64,000 nt of DNA from Portulaca oleracea (GCA_029582165.1 CM055873.1:39705295-39769294); one strand, 5' to 3'. Shown: positions 10,421 through 21,766, counted from the stretch's first letter. Numbers and translations: made by a program. The notes: generated from the sequence alone by a model not told the origin.

Positions 10421-10732
10421 TGTGAAATAATGGACTTGAGCCCAATTCAACCCCAAAAGCTAGCTTAGGAGGTTGAGGCACACAAGCCATTATAAACACC
10501 ACAATATGGGTGTCAAAGGTCGATGTGGAACAACTCAACACGCCAACCTCACCACGAGGCGCAGACAACTGCGGGCGCGGCCCCAACATCAATGACCCTG
10601 GCTCTGATACCATGTGAAATAATGGACTTGAGCCCAATTCAACCCCAAAAGCTAGCTTAGGAGGTTGAGGCACACAAGCCATTATAAACACCACAATATG
10701 GGTGTCAAAGGCCGATGTGGGACAACTCAACA
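10421..10732 (-). mobile_element. complete TRIM (terminal-repeat retrotransposon in miniature)
   Basis: Two 120-bp direct terminal repeats (10421-10540 and 10613-10732), starting TGTGAAATAATGG and ending ACAACTCAACA, differ by only a few bases. The 72-bp interior ends in minus-strand TGGTATCAGAGCC (10600-10612), a tRNA-Met primer site directly against the right LTR, which sets the orientation. Flanks GTAAA and GTAAG are a one-mismatch 5-bp target duplication. There is no coding capacity, so mobilisation would need enzymes in trans. Confidence 0.88.
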
Positions 10733-11420
10733 GTAAGCGTAGATACCCAATATGTGGGTATCATTTCTCACTCCTAATGAAAGGGTCTTTTTTATTCAGC
10801 TCACAAACTTTAAGGTCCAAATAATTAACATTGAAAACTAAAGGTTTAAAAATCAATTAACTATTTTCCGAGGTCCCAAATGCAAAAAACCCTGCTTCTT
10901 ACTTCACAACATGGACCAACCCAAACATACACCCCAATGGCCATTTGCAGACCTAGAGTATGTAGATGGTTAGAGTAGCAAGACTAGACTAGTGAGAAGA
11001 ACAGGATGAACAATAAACCTATTTTGCTATTACATTAATCAAAACCCGTTAATTGTGGTTAACTGCTTCACAAAAATACAAAATCTAAACCTAAACCAGT
11101 TAAATCGATTCGGTTAATCTAAACTGCAATTTTAAAAAATTCCAAACGGCTAATTGGTTCCACTGGTTCGATATTTAAGGTTTTGCGATTTAAGTTTTTC
11201 GCGCCTACCTCTGCCAAGAGCATGTAATAAATTGCATATATTGGGGGTAGCTTGGTTGAGGTTGGAGCCTATTTTGCATGTGATTGTGTCATAGTTTAAT
11301 TTTTCAGGAGAGTGCGAGTCACCCTAAAACTTTTTTAATAGCGTCGGTTGATCCATGCATGTACATTAACCCATATTACTATGAATAAGGTTAAGGTTGG
11401 ATAAAGTAAATTTAAATTTA
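10733..11420. other. spacer, no gene recognised
   Basis: AT-rich unique sequence between the TRIM and the inverted-repeat element. I see no open frame, RNA gene or repeat that I can support. Confidence 0.5.
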
Positions 11421-12774
11421 GAATGTGTTTAGTAGAAGGGAAAATATTTTCTGGAAAATATTTACCCAATTTTCCATTGTTTGGTACCAAAAAGTTTAGG
11501 AAAATAATTACTAATGAAAAATTTCTCTCAAAGGAAGGAAATCGACTTCATTTGATCTATAAAGGAAAAATATTTTCCACCTTTGGGTGATTTTCCAGAG
11601 AAACATCATAATACGATAAGGTCGACTATAAAAGTATATATAAGAATTGTGAACTCTGATTTTTATTTTTGTTTACTTTACAACATATATGGTGACGATT
11701 GTTAACATTTTTCGCTATTAAATATAACTAAAATTTAAGGGCGAAACTCAACACCGAAGAGTGGCTCGAAACTTTATAATATGACAATAAGAATTTAAAA
11801 AAATCTCAAATATGAATTTTAATCTCCAAATATTTTTTTATCTATATAATAACATATATCACCATATATACCAACATTTTCCGTCGCTAAAACTAACTGA
11901 AATTTTAAAGCAAAAATCAATTTTAGTGGTTTGAATCGAAATTTTATGGATGGACTAAGAAAAGCTAAAATATAAATTTATAACATATATGCCACATGTA
12001 CCATATATAATCTTTTATCGTCAAAACTAACTGAAATCTTATAACAAAATTTCATTTTAATTGATAGTTTGAAACAAAACTTTATGGTGTGATAGGAGGA
12101 ACTAAAAAAGCATAAATATGAATTTTTGAGCGCCAAATATTTTATTTTGTAGCATATATCGTTATTTATGTTGGTGTTTTCTGATGCTAAATTTGACTGA
12201 AATTTAAGAGCAAAATTTAATTTAAATGGTCTGAATAGAAATTTTATAATACAATAAGATAGATTAAAAACCTTATATATATGAAATTTGAGCTTTAAAT
12301 AATATTTTCATTTGAAACATATATAACCACTTATGTAGACATTTTCGGCACAAAAAGTAATTTAAACTAAAACTTAAGAATAAAATTTAAATTAAACATT
12401 TTTGGATTGAAATATGATATCATAAGTTAAAAAAAGATCAAATATGAAGCTTAAGCTCTAAATATTTTCATTTGATAACGTATAACACCACTTACTTTGA
12501 CATTTTCACCGCTAAAATCCAATTTCAACCATTTGACCGTGACTTTATAGTACAGTAGGGTAGATTAAAAAAAGTTTAAATATGAAGAAACTTCAAATTA
12601 TTTCATTAATAATTTATAAGACACATATATCATCATATTTGGAGAATAATTTTCCTAATATCAAAATTATCAAACAAGGGAAAATTTGATATAGAAAATT
12701 GTTTTTTTGAAGAATTATTTCACTTAGAAAATCATTTTCATAAAAATCATTTTCCTTCCCACCAAACACAACCT
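11421..12774. mobile_element. inverted-repeat element containing a tandem-repeat array
   Basis: The left end (AATGTGTTTAGTAGAAGGG, then AAAATATTTTC) and the complement of the right end (AAGGTTGTGTTTGGTGGG, then AAGGAAAATGATTTT) match imperfectly for about 60 bases, resembling common plant MITEs with GTGTTTGG ends. Between them lies a ~1 kb inverse array of the 160-bp repeat. The target duplication could not be fixed. The right end is itself partly duplicated at 12796-12895. Confidence 0.6.
11640..12640 (-). repeat. array of ~160-bp tandem repeats, right (inverse) copy
   Basis: About six units are marked on the plus strand by CGCTAAAACTAACTGAAAT-like phrases near 11711, 11881, 12010, 12182, 12350 and 12511. 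They are the reverse complement of the units at 9354-10250. The units are considerably diverged from one another. Confidence 0.75.
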
Positions 12775-13241
12775 TAAACAATGTTGACTGGTATCGAATA
12801 AATTTGATATAGAAAATTGTTTTTCTTGAAGAACTATTTCACTTAGAACATCATTTCCTTAAAAATCATTTTCCTTCCCACTAAACACAACCTTCTACAT
12901 GTTGACTAGTATCGAACAAATTTTGATAAAATTGATAATTTTTGAGGATAATCCACATGTCTTATTTTGGCATCAGTAATCCAAATTATCTATATCAGCG
13001 TTTTAATATAGGCCACTCTTTTTTCGATAAATAATATAGGCTACTTCACGAATTCAGCCCACATGAATATTTTTACAATTGTATATATCTAATATCCATG
13101 CGTTTCACATTGTTTAAGTATATTTTCATGGTGAACGGTGATTGGATTGATGATGAAGAAAGAGAATTCGCGGTTGACCGATCCATATTTTTGAGGTAAA
13201 TGTACAATACTCCTCTGACGGGGCATTTCTATAATGGATGC
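12775..13241. repeat. duplicated element end and AT-rich spacer
   Basis: A ~100-bp stretch with AGAAAATTGTTTTTCTTGAA ... CACTAAACACAACCTT (12810-12893) repeats 12690-12774. GTTGACTGGTATCGAA-type phrases follow each copy. The rest, to 13241, is AT-rich with no gene. Confidence 0.6.
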
Positions 13242-13587
13242 ACTTATAGTACGTGGTTGTCAACCATGACAACCATCGTAAGTAAACTAAATCTTATTCA
13301 TACATGTGTCAAGTTTTACCTTGACCATTAACTTTCTTATTTAATATAAATTGTAAAATATATTTTTTAAAAATTTTAGTTTATTTTAAAAAAATTTAAA
13401 ATAAATATTTTTCAAAATATGCTTATTTACTAGGCAAAAATTTCAGAAAATTTATTTTACTTAAGAAAATATATTTCATAATGTTTTACTAAATAAAGAA
13501 AATGAATGGCAAAGATAAAAGTTACACATATATGGATAAATATCATTTTCATTGTGGTGGTTGTCATGGTTGACAATCACTATAAGT
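13242..13587. mobile_element. MITE with ~33-bp terminal inverted repeats
   Basis: The left end ACTTATAGTACGTGGTTGTC plus AACCATGACAACCA is mirrored by the right end GGTGGTTGTCATGGTTGACA plus ATCACTATAAGT. The interior is AT-rich and non-coding. No convincing target duplication is visible, so the superfamily is undetermined. Confidence 0.72.
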
Positions 13588-14146
13588 TTTTCCACTAATA
13601 GTCAAGCATTATCTCACAAAAAATTACTTAGAGGTACCCCACGATTTAGGGAAACTGTTTTTTGATACCCAAGTTTTTAAAACTCAATTATGGGTACTTT
13701 TACTTTTAGGTTTGTAATTATAAGGTACTTTCCCGACTAAAATGTGATAGGTTTTGTTAAGTAACCGGAATACTCTTACTTCTTCTTCTTCTTCATCATC
13801 ATCATCATCTCCATTAATGGAACTCAAAAATTCAGTTTTTTATGGACTTTTGTTTCTCCATTCCAAAAACTTCCTCATCACTATTCAATCTATTACAACT
13901 AGTGGAAAAAATCTTGTAAAGTTCCTATCTTTAATTTCATTTACTTTGCCAAGGTAGAATTGGAATAAACTTAAACTGGATTTTCAATCAAAATTACGAT
14001 TATGTTTTGTTTTGTTTTCTACAAAATTGGATTTTCAATAAAAGATCCCCAAATTGGCATTGGAGGCCATTGCCACGGACATTGACTCAGATCGAATGAT
14101 GGGGATCATAATGGCGTCTGAGCGGATTTAAGAGTTACGACGCCTC
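13588..14146. other. spacer with TCT/TCA microsatellite
   Basis: Unique AT-rich sequence with a short (TTC)n(ATC)n run at about 13777-13812, which produces a spurious serine-rich frame. I see no gene. Confidence 0.55.
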
Positions 14147-14303
14147 AAAAATTGCTGGGGGGTGTCACACATTTTTTTAATTGACTCGCGGGACACAACT
14201 TTTCTTAATGCATTCTCAGGGGACATTAAACTTACTTAAGTGGCTGCGGGGTGACAATCCGGAATGTTTTGGCCGGAAAAAAAGAAAAGTCTTATTTGCC
14301 CTT

Positions 14304-14799
14304 GGTTTTAGGAGAAGCCACGAACAACCCATTTCTCCACAATGATAATGATGGGGGTGATGATGATCCCCATGCCCATGATGCAGATGATGAAGATGGT
14401 GATCATGATGACGTCAAAAATCACCACCATCTCCAATGAAGAGCCCTCAAAGAGGAGAAACTGAAGAAGAAGGATAGGAAAAGGTTGCTGCCATTGTTGC
14501 TTTTCACACCCATAGGTGAACTAAGCAGTGATACCTGCTAGAGACATTGGGATGGATTTTCACCCAACACCCTCCCTTTCACACCTCATTTTTCCTTGGC
14601 CAACTTCCTCTTCATCATCATCAACCCCATCAACATCATCATCATCGTGTTCCTTATCATCATGGGCATCATCATCCACCCCATCCACATCCTCCCTATT
14701 CGATAACCATCGACCATCCGTGTCCTCCACATCGTTATCAATGGTGTCGCTGTGGACGAGCCTCCTCCCAAACGACGTCGTCCCGCTTCCTTTTTAGGC
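14304..14799. other. acidic-repeat portion of the captured interior
   Basis: GAT-rich repeats encode Asp-rich strings on either strand (DDDAHDDKEHDDDD on minus, NDNDGGDDDPHAHD on plus). I cannot assign a parent gene. Frames are broken relative to the uS5 fragment, so this probably comes from a second captured source or a degraded domain. Confidence 0.4.
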
Positions 14800-15230
14800 T
14801 CGTGTTCTTCTCCTTCTTAACTTTGGACCCGAACCCAGCAACCTTCTTGATCTTGTAATCCATGACATACACATCGTTCCCTAGAAAAGTCTCCCTGTTG
14901 AATCCCGGCCCATACAACTCCTCATACGCCATGGCGACCTCCTCCTCGGACTCGAATGGCGGCTTGTCGATGGGCCGCGGCGAGACGAAACCTTCGGGCT
15001 TCTCTGGCGGGTCGAATGTGACTTCTTCTTCTGGGTTGACTTGGTCGAAGAAGGTGATGTCAATGTCGTCCTTTTTAGCGGCGTGTTTGGCGGAGAGAGT
15101 GAGGGGTTGTTGATGGTGGTGGGAGGAGGAGAAGGTGGAGAGGAGAGAAGTGGGTTTGGTGGAGAGAGAAGTGGCGGTTGCAGTGGTGGACGCCCCTGAA
15201 GAAGAAGAAGAGATTGAGGAATGGAATTAA
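14800..15230 (-). pseudogene. captured N-terminal fragment of nuclear-encoded plastid ribosomal protein uS5
   Basis: Minus-strand translation gives a Ser/Thr-rich, transit-peptide-like stretch, then AAKKDDIDITFFDQVNPEE, TFDPPEKPEGFV, and AYEELYGPGFNRE ... LGNDVYVMD and GFGSKVKKEK. I recognise this as the conserved N-terminal region of chloroplast ribosomal protein S5 (uS5c). The homology stops after KVKKEK, about where the RNA-binding S5 domain should begin; unrelated basic and acidic sequence follows. The frame is open over this stretch, but no start codon is captured before the transit-like region. It lies wholly inside the long-TIR element, so it is transduplicated rather than the functional gene. 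Confidence 0.66.
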
Positions 15231-15420
15231 GGGTAAAAGAGTCACTTCACTCGATTTTCAAGGGCAAATAAGACTTTTCCTTTTTTTCCGGCCAAAATAT
15301 GCAGGATTATCACCGTCCAGCCACTTAAGTAAGTTTAATGTCCCCCAAGAATGCATTAAAAAAAAGTTGTGACCCGCGAGTCAATTAAAAAAAATGTGTG
15401 GCACCCCCTGACAATTTTTT

Positions 15421-16349
15421 GCACTCCAAAATGTATTCTTTTCTTCTCCCCCACTAATTATCATTTTTTGGTGATAATTAATAGGGTACTGTAGCAGCGT
15501 ATACTAGCTTTCCTTTCTCAACCAAAGTCAAATTTGTCATCGGCCGTAAATTATGTGCTCAAATTTTCTAAATTCTTAGATTTTGTTCGTTTCAACATAA
15601 TTGTTCATAAAAAAAGAGTTTCAAGAAACACAAGAATTTCAAAAATGGAGATTAGTAAAGTTATGGTTTTGTTTTGTTTTCAATAAAGTTAGGTTTCATG
15701 ACAACTAAAGGGTGTTTCGGTCAATCTAGATCTACAACTTACTTCTCGCCTAAAACTAATTGGAAACTTTAACACTTTAGCTGGAAAAACACCTTATGAT
15801 TACAAATCCAAAATTAAGGGTACCCATACATAAAATTTGAAAATTTGAAAAACCAAAAAATAATATCCCAAAATTATAAGGTATATCCAAATAACTTCTT
15901 GTTTATCTGATGTTTTTTCAATTCCATTGCCCTTATTTTGCACCCCTCTGAACGACTTTTTGGTCATTAGTTTGTTGTAATTCGGGTGCGTCTCCAACAT
16001 TTAGGTCTTTTTTTTTCTCGGTTTATTTTAATTGAATCTACCCTCGGATGAATTCATTATAAATTTTAAATTTCTAAAAATTTATGTAGAGCTTTTCCGG
16101 GACCTTTTATGAAAGTTTTTCGGTATAAGCATTCTAAAGTTTTTTGTGTATATATCAACCAAATCTATTCACTAATGTATTTTAAATTTAATTTATTCTG
16201 AAATTGATTTGGTGAAGAAAACAAATTCATTATCTTACAAGTAGACAAATTCGTTCTATGTAGCCTTGGCAAAAAATCAAGTCCGGATCGCATTTAGTTT
16301 GGTTAAATCGGTCAATATTAAATTTAAATGAGAAAATGATGTCAATCAT
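15421..16349. other. AT-rich spacer, no gene recognised
   Basis: Sequence between the long-TIR element and the Copia LTR. Short open frames have no recognisable motif. I see no repeat here that recurs elsewhere in the window. Confidence 0.5.
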
Positions 16350-17053
16350 TGTTGGAGGAAAGGGAGTATAGGTATAGAAATCAATGGAAACTCGCTCAGA
16401 TATTGCTAAGAGTCGTGAATTGTACTCACTTTCCTTAAAAAACTATTTAGTATACCGTAAATGTTCAAAGGGATAAAATTTAGCTCTTGTAACACTCAAG
16501 AATATTGGTCTGTCACTTGAATCACTCAAGTATAGCTGCAGTCTAGATAAGAATGAGAGATGTGATTAGCAAAATATGATGATCTCAAATGCTAGGGAAT
16601 GTCTCCTATTTGTAGAAGACTACCAACCCTTAATCATATCCTTTAGTCAAAGGATAATTAAGGACCTTAATGGGGGATTATGACCTTGACTTAGTCAACG
16701 AATATAACTGCTAGAATACATATAATATCAGACTTAATATTGATATTATACACTTAATACATAAGATAATACAGCTGTTAGCATTAAAAACATAATCTGG
16801 GCCCCAACACCGTCCGTGGTGCCGTACCACGGTCCGTGTGTAGGGCAACACGGTCCGTGGTGAAACACTACAACTCGTGTTGAGCCCAGGAATGTTTTTC
16901 ATACTTTCTGGAGACCAACACGACCCATGTTGGTCTCCTATGGACCCATGTCGATCATATTTCCTATGCTTATCTTATATATGATCCTTATAATTGTTCC
17001 ATATGATTCCTTATGCTATACAAATATCTTATACTCTTGAAATAATTCCAACA
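16350..17053 (-). mobile_element. 3' LTR of the Copia element
   Basis: About 704 bases, TGTTGG...CCAACA, homologous to 23172-27287 with the LINE removed, at clearly lower identity than a young pair. It has a cluster of GC-rich inverted repeats (CACGGTCCGTGG type, 16808-16885) in an AT-rich LTR. Its TATA-like site at 16606-16615 is damaged (CTACAAATAG on the minus strand). Confidence 0.88.
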
Positions 17054-17660
17054 AACACCCCATTTCAAGAGTGTGAAAAACTCTTGAAATGATCATACTT
17101 AAGGAGCTAATACCCTCGCCATTTGAGATATACCTTAACTTGTAATCACCCAAGAAACCCACAAAACATATGCCTAATGAAAAGTAAATTGCTCCTTCAA
17201 CTTTTCAATTAGTATATATGAGCCAAAATTGAATCCAAATCTCAAAGTAGACATGTCTTTGAACTTTGGATTTATATCAACCAACTATACTCATAATACA
17301 CATACTTTTTAAATCTTAAGTGTTGATACTTGACACTAATACCCGGCATTGTGTCCTTATCCTTCATAAGTGTTTTGGAATTCTAGCTCATAGTTCCTTT
17401 ATGCAGCCACACATAACACTTGCATAGGTAGACTTTTTAATGTATCACCCCTATAACTAGGCTTTCCACAAAATCTATTAAGAGTATTACTACTCAACCT
17501 CTTGTCATTATAGATACCTAAGAATCACTTGACCTTGGGATAAAAATTGATGCTCCCTACTAATTTAACAACTCCGTGCTCATTTGTACTTTTGAAATTG
17601 GTGGTATTCCAATTCTTAAAGTTGAGTCTTTGTTCTGATTAGTAGAAACTTGAGCTACAT
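17054..17660 (-). mobile_element. Copia 3' untranslated region and polypurine tract
   Basis: Non-coding stretch between the RNase H domain and the 3' LTR. The polypurine tract adjoins the LTR at 17056-17070. No other feature is seen. Confidence 0.65.
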
Positions 17661-19427
17661 TTAGACCCATCCCCCTTTTATCAAATCTTTAGATAATCCC
17701 CTGGTTAAAGGATCAGCTAAGTTTTCTTTTGATTTGATAAACCTTAAAGTCACTACTCCATCTCTTACTAATTGATGTCTATAAGCATGTCTCAAACTAA
17801 TGTGCCTTAACTTGCCATTGTGAACATGACTATATACAACATCAAGAGTAGTCTTACTATCACAATGAGTTATAATAGGTGCCATTGGCTTATACCAAAT
17901 AGGTATTTCCAATAATAAGTTCTTTAACCATTCTGCTTCCTTACCAGCAGCATAAAATGCTACTAATTCCGAAGACATAGTGGAGTCCGCTATATTAGCT
18001 TGTTTCTTGGATCCCCAAGAAATGCTCCACCTCCCAATAGGAACACCCATCCAGTGGTAGTAGAGTAATCTCCCTTATTTATCCAACTCGCATCTGAGTA
18101 CCCTTCTAGTACCTAAGGTTCTCCTTTATAAGCGAGTTGATAACTTTTAGTACCAGCTAGATACTTTAATACTCTTTGAATTGCAAACCAATGCATATGA
18201 CTCGGATTACTTGTGAACCTACTTAACATGCCAATTGCATAAGCAATATCTGGCCTTGTACTTGTCATCGCAAACATGAGACTTCCTAACACCTTAGCAT
18301 ATTCAAGTTGATCAACTGGAGAACCAATGTTCTTCTCTAGTTTCTTACTTGGATTATAAGGTGTACTTACTGGCATTACATTCTCACCTCCGAACTTGTT
18401 TAAAATTTTCTCTATGTAATGCTCTTGAGATAAACTTATTCCATCATTATTTCTGATGATCTTAATACCAAGAATTACATCCGCTTCACCCATGTCCTTC
18501 ATAGAGAACTTTGAGGACAAAAATTCTTTCGTCTTATTAACTTGCTCCATGTCGGTTCCAAAGATCAACATGTCATCAACGTATAAGCATATAATCACCC
18601 CTTTTCCATTCTCAAACTTATGGTATATGCACTTATCTGATTCATTGATCTTATATCCACTTGAAAGCACTACTTCATCAAATTTTTGATGCCATTGCTT
18701 AGGTGTTTGTTTAAGTCCATACAAGGACCTTATAAGTTTGCAAACTTTCTTCTCTTAACCTTCAACAACAAACCCTTCGGGTTGTTTCATATACACCTCC
18801 TCTTCTAGTTATCCATTTAAGAATGTTGTCTTGACATCCATTTGATGGGTTACTAGCTTATGGATAGTAGCTAAAGCCAATAAAACACGTATTGAGGCTA
18901 TCCTAACTATCGGTGAATATGTATCAAAGTAGTCAATATCGTACTTTTGAGTAAAGCCCCTTGCAATTAACCGGGCTTTATACCTCTCAACAGTACCATC
19001 TGCTCTTCTTTTCCTTTTAAAGATCCATTTAGAGGTAATCGGTTTACTTCCTGGAGGAAGGTCAACCAATATCTAAACATTGTTTTCCCTTATAGAGTTA
19101 ATCTTATCTTGTACCGCTTCTTTCCACAAGGAAACATCATGAGATTGCATAGCTTCTTTAAAAGTTTTTGGATCTTTATCTATGTTGTACATACATAGGA
19201 TCTCATTTTTAACTGAGTCCCTTGAACCTTCTACTAAGTAATTAAACATAGAAGTCTGAACCAAAATCCTTTGATTTCCTTGCTCTTTTATTGCTTCTTA
19301 ATTCAATACTTTCATCTTCTTCATCACGAATAACATCATGACTAGAAAGGTCATCTTGTATGGATGTGATAGGGTCTAAAACGTGATAGGTCTTCCGCAA
19401 GTGTACGGGTCCAATGTAGTATATCAA
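17661..19427 (-). pseudogene. Copia reverse transcriptase and RNase H, broken frames
   Basis: RT begins with PITSKWIFKRKRRADG and YKARLIARGFTQ, continues through QMDVKTTFLNG, and contains the catalytic ICLYVDDMLIFG motif. RNase H follows with SWGSKKQANIADSTMSSE and ENLADPLTRGL. Stops occur between 19069 and 19073, near 18725-18809 and near 18050-18113, so no single polyprotein can be made. These domains copy element RNA into DNA in cytoplasmic particles in active relatives. Confidence 0.88.
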
Positions 19428-20364
19428 GGTCGTTTCTTCTCAGGGACTTGTGTTCAACTACTCATTAAACTAGTTCACTACAAAGGATGTTAGGTCGGTC
19501 AAATAGTTGTGTGAACAAGAAATTTAAGGAAATAAACAATAAAGATAAAATCTTTATGGGTTTTAATAAATAATTAGGGGAGTTTAAGGGAGTCCACTCT
19601 AATTAATCAATCAATCAAGAGGTGATTCCAATTCAAGGCAGTGTTGGTAGTGTCGGGGTCTATAATCTTTCTAGGGCCTACCACAGTAATCTTACGATCC
19701 GAGGTGAGTTGCAGTGATTAAACTAAACACCTATTTTCATGGCTATTTAATCTAATCAAAGATAAGAACCGATTATAACACGACCCTAAGCGTGAACCCA
19801 GTATTTCTAACTGTTTTCTACGCCTATTCAATCTTCGTCTTTCCAATTCAAAATACAATCTTTCGATCTGATATTAAGAATCTAAACCAAGTAAAAGGTA
19901 GCTAATCAATTACTATGACATACGAAGCACGAAGATTAAACAACTGTATTTAAAACCTAAAACTGAAATCACACATCATAAATCAATCAAGAAACATCGA
20001 GTGAAGAAAATACGACCTTGATATACTAGAAGTCCCTAGAAAAATCATTAGTTTTTATTTTTATTATCACTAGTTCACTACAATCAAGAAGCATTAGTGT
20101 TCACTCTTCTCTATTTCTCTTCCTATTTTCTTCTTCTTTTCTTCACTTTCAATTCTCTAATTCTCTTCTTCAATTTCTTCTCTATTTTCTTCATTTTTCT
20201 TGGTTTTTAGGGGATTTTCATTAAATCCCGCAAAACACACCGTTCTCCGAACCAATTGAAGAATATTATCGAATTTGATATAAAAACACTAGATTAAGTT
20301 ACAAAATTAGTTAAAATATACAAGTTAAATACCTAAAAAAACACTATAAAATATTCACTTATCA
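19367..20364. mobile_element. solo LTR inserted in the Copia pol
   Basis: A 998-bp block starting TGATAGGG and ending ACTTATCA interrupts coding sequence that resumes on both sides. Flanks GGATG (19362-19366) and AGATG (20365-20369) make a 5-bp duplication with one change. Its style (GCAAGTGTACGGG, GTTCAACTACTCATTAAAC) resembles Ty3-type LTRs. No internal sequence remains, so unequal recombination probably removed it. Confidence 0.72.
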
Positions 20365-21766
20365 AGATGTATCCTCATGATTTTCATCACGAGGCTCAAT
20401 GAGAGGAATAAACTCTTGAGTTATATCTTTAGGTCTAGAAATTGAGGAGAACCTAGTCTCATCAAAAATAGCATCTATTGATTCCATAACGGAATTCACC
20501 GATATGTACTCATTTGGCTCAACCACCAAAAACTAATAAGCTTTGCTATGTTGAGCATAGCTTATAAAGATGCACACAATTCCTCTTTTACCTAATTTTC
20601 TTTTCTTAGGTTCCGGGACCCTTAAAATGGCCCTACAACCCCAAATCCTAAAATACTTTAGGTTTGGTTTTCTTTTGTTCCATAACTCATACGGGATTAG
20701 ACCTGGGCATAGAGCGGGCTGGGAATTTGTGACCCGCCGACCCGAGCCCGACCTGGTCCGCCCTTCGGGTCAAGCAATGTCGGCCCGAGCCCTGACCCGG
20801 CGTGCCGCGGGCCGGGTCAGCGGATCAACAATTGTGCAACCTGGATTTTTTTATTGAATTCTCTATGCATTTAAGACCTAGACATTGAGCGGGTCGGTAG
20901 TCATGTCGGGTTAAACAGTCGGTAGGCCGATTCTGGATTTCTTTTTTTCATTTATATTAGCGGTCGAGCGAGCTGTGCAGGGTCCGCACCCTTGGCCCGA
21001 GCCCGCCCCGTCCATTTTTCGGGGCCCTGGTCTTTTCAGGCCCGGCTGGGTCGCCTTCCAAAAACATGGCCTTGACCCGCAATTTTTCGGGGAGATTCCC
21101 CGGCCCAATGCCCAGTCTATATGGGATACTAGAATTCTCTTTAAATGGAACTCTATTTAAGATATAACAAGCCGTTAACATGGCTTCACCCCAAAATCCA
21201 TTACTTAAACCGGAGTTAGGCAACATAGAATTCACCATTTCTTTGAAAGTTCTATTTTTCCTTTTCGCAACCCCATTTTGTTGTGGTGTATATGGGGCAG
21301 TAGTTTCATGAACTATCCCCGTTTCTCGGAAAAACTTTGGATCATAAAATTCCCCTCCCATATCCGATCTTAAAACTTTAATCAAGGTCTCACATTGTAA
21401 TTCACTTCTAGTTTTGTAAACTTTAAACTTTTCAAATGTTTCATCTTTAGGACTCAAAAGATAAACTTGACAATATCTAGAATAATCATCAATGAAAGTC
21501 ACATAATACTTCATACCACCCATAGAAGGTGTACTATGAAAATCTCCTAAATCACTATGAATTAAATCAAGTAATTTGGAAGTCCGTTTTAAACTTGAGA
21601 ATGAACTTTAAGTGATTTTATTATGAATGCATGTCCTACACTTTTCTATGTCACCATTCAACTTAGGAATCAAATCAAGATTAGAAATTTCTTTCAACTT
21701 GCTAAAGTTCACATGTCCTAATCTAGCATGCCGTAGAAAAGACTTTTTCAAACAAGACACATGCAA
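20365..21766 (-). pseudogene. Copia integrase, interrupted by a MITE
   Basis: The catalytic core is visible as YYVTFIDDYSRYCQVY, VLRSDMGGEFYDPKFF and TAPYTPQQNGVAKRKNRT. The conserved glutamate position after NGVA reads Lys, a probable loss of the third acidic residue. The frame is then cut by the hAT MITE at 20698-21119 and resumes with RIWGC-type sequence at 20690-20370. A stop sits just upstream of the core near 21608. Confidence 0.82.
20698..21119. mobile_element. GC-rich hAT-type MITE inside Copia integrase
   Basis: Ends TAGACCTGGGCA and TGCCCAGTCTA are inverted. Flanks TACGGGAT (20690-20697) and TATGGGAT (21120-21127) are an 8-bp duplication with one mismatch. The interior is rich in GACCCG/CGGGTC motifs. 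It is non-coding, though its GC content creates open frames on both strands. Confidence 0.83.

Larger units (their letters stand above)
14147..15420 (-). mobile_element. long-TIR element (Pack-MULE-like) carrying gene fragments
   Basis: Terminal inverted repeats of about 155 bases (14147-14303 and 15260-15420) share AATTGACTCGCGGG, AATGCATTCT, TTAAACTTACTTAAGTGGCT and TTGGCCGGAAAAAAA. They bound a ~950-bp GC-richer interior, composition unlike the surroundings. Long TIRs with captured host exons are the hallmark of Pack-MULEs. A 9-bp target duplication is not visible, so the Mutator assignment is an inference. Confidence 0.65.

Noticed and set aside
10395..10730. 111-residue minus-strand open frame with an internal protein repeat
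   Set aside because: The frame lies across the two LTRs of the TRIM; the protein repeat is just the duplicated LTR read in frame.
14528..14858. Ser-rich and His-rich frames on the plus strand
   Set aside because: Antisense shadows of GAT/ATC repeats inside the captured interior; low complexity only.
16350..16355. Inverted GTCAAT/ATTGAC outside the Copia LTR ends, considered as extended terminal repeat
   Set aside because: Only six bases with different spacing; likely coincidence, and no target duplication is seen.
20570..21160. Plus-strand GC-rich frames with a gene-like look
   Set aside because: They cover the hAT MITE and the antisense of Copia integrase; no independent evidence of a gene.
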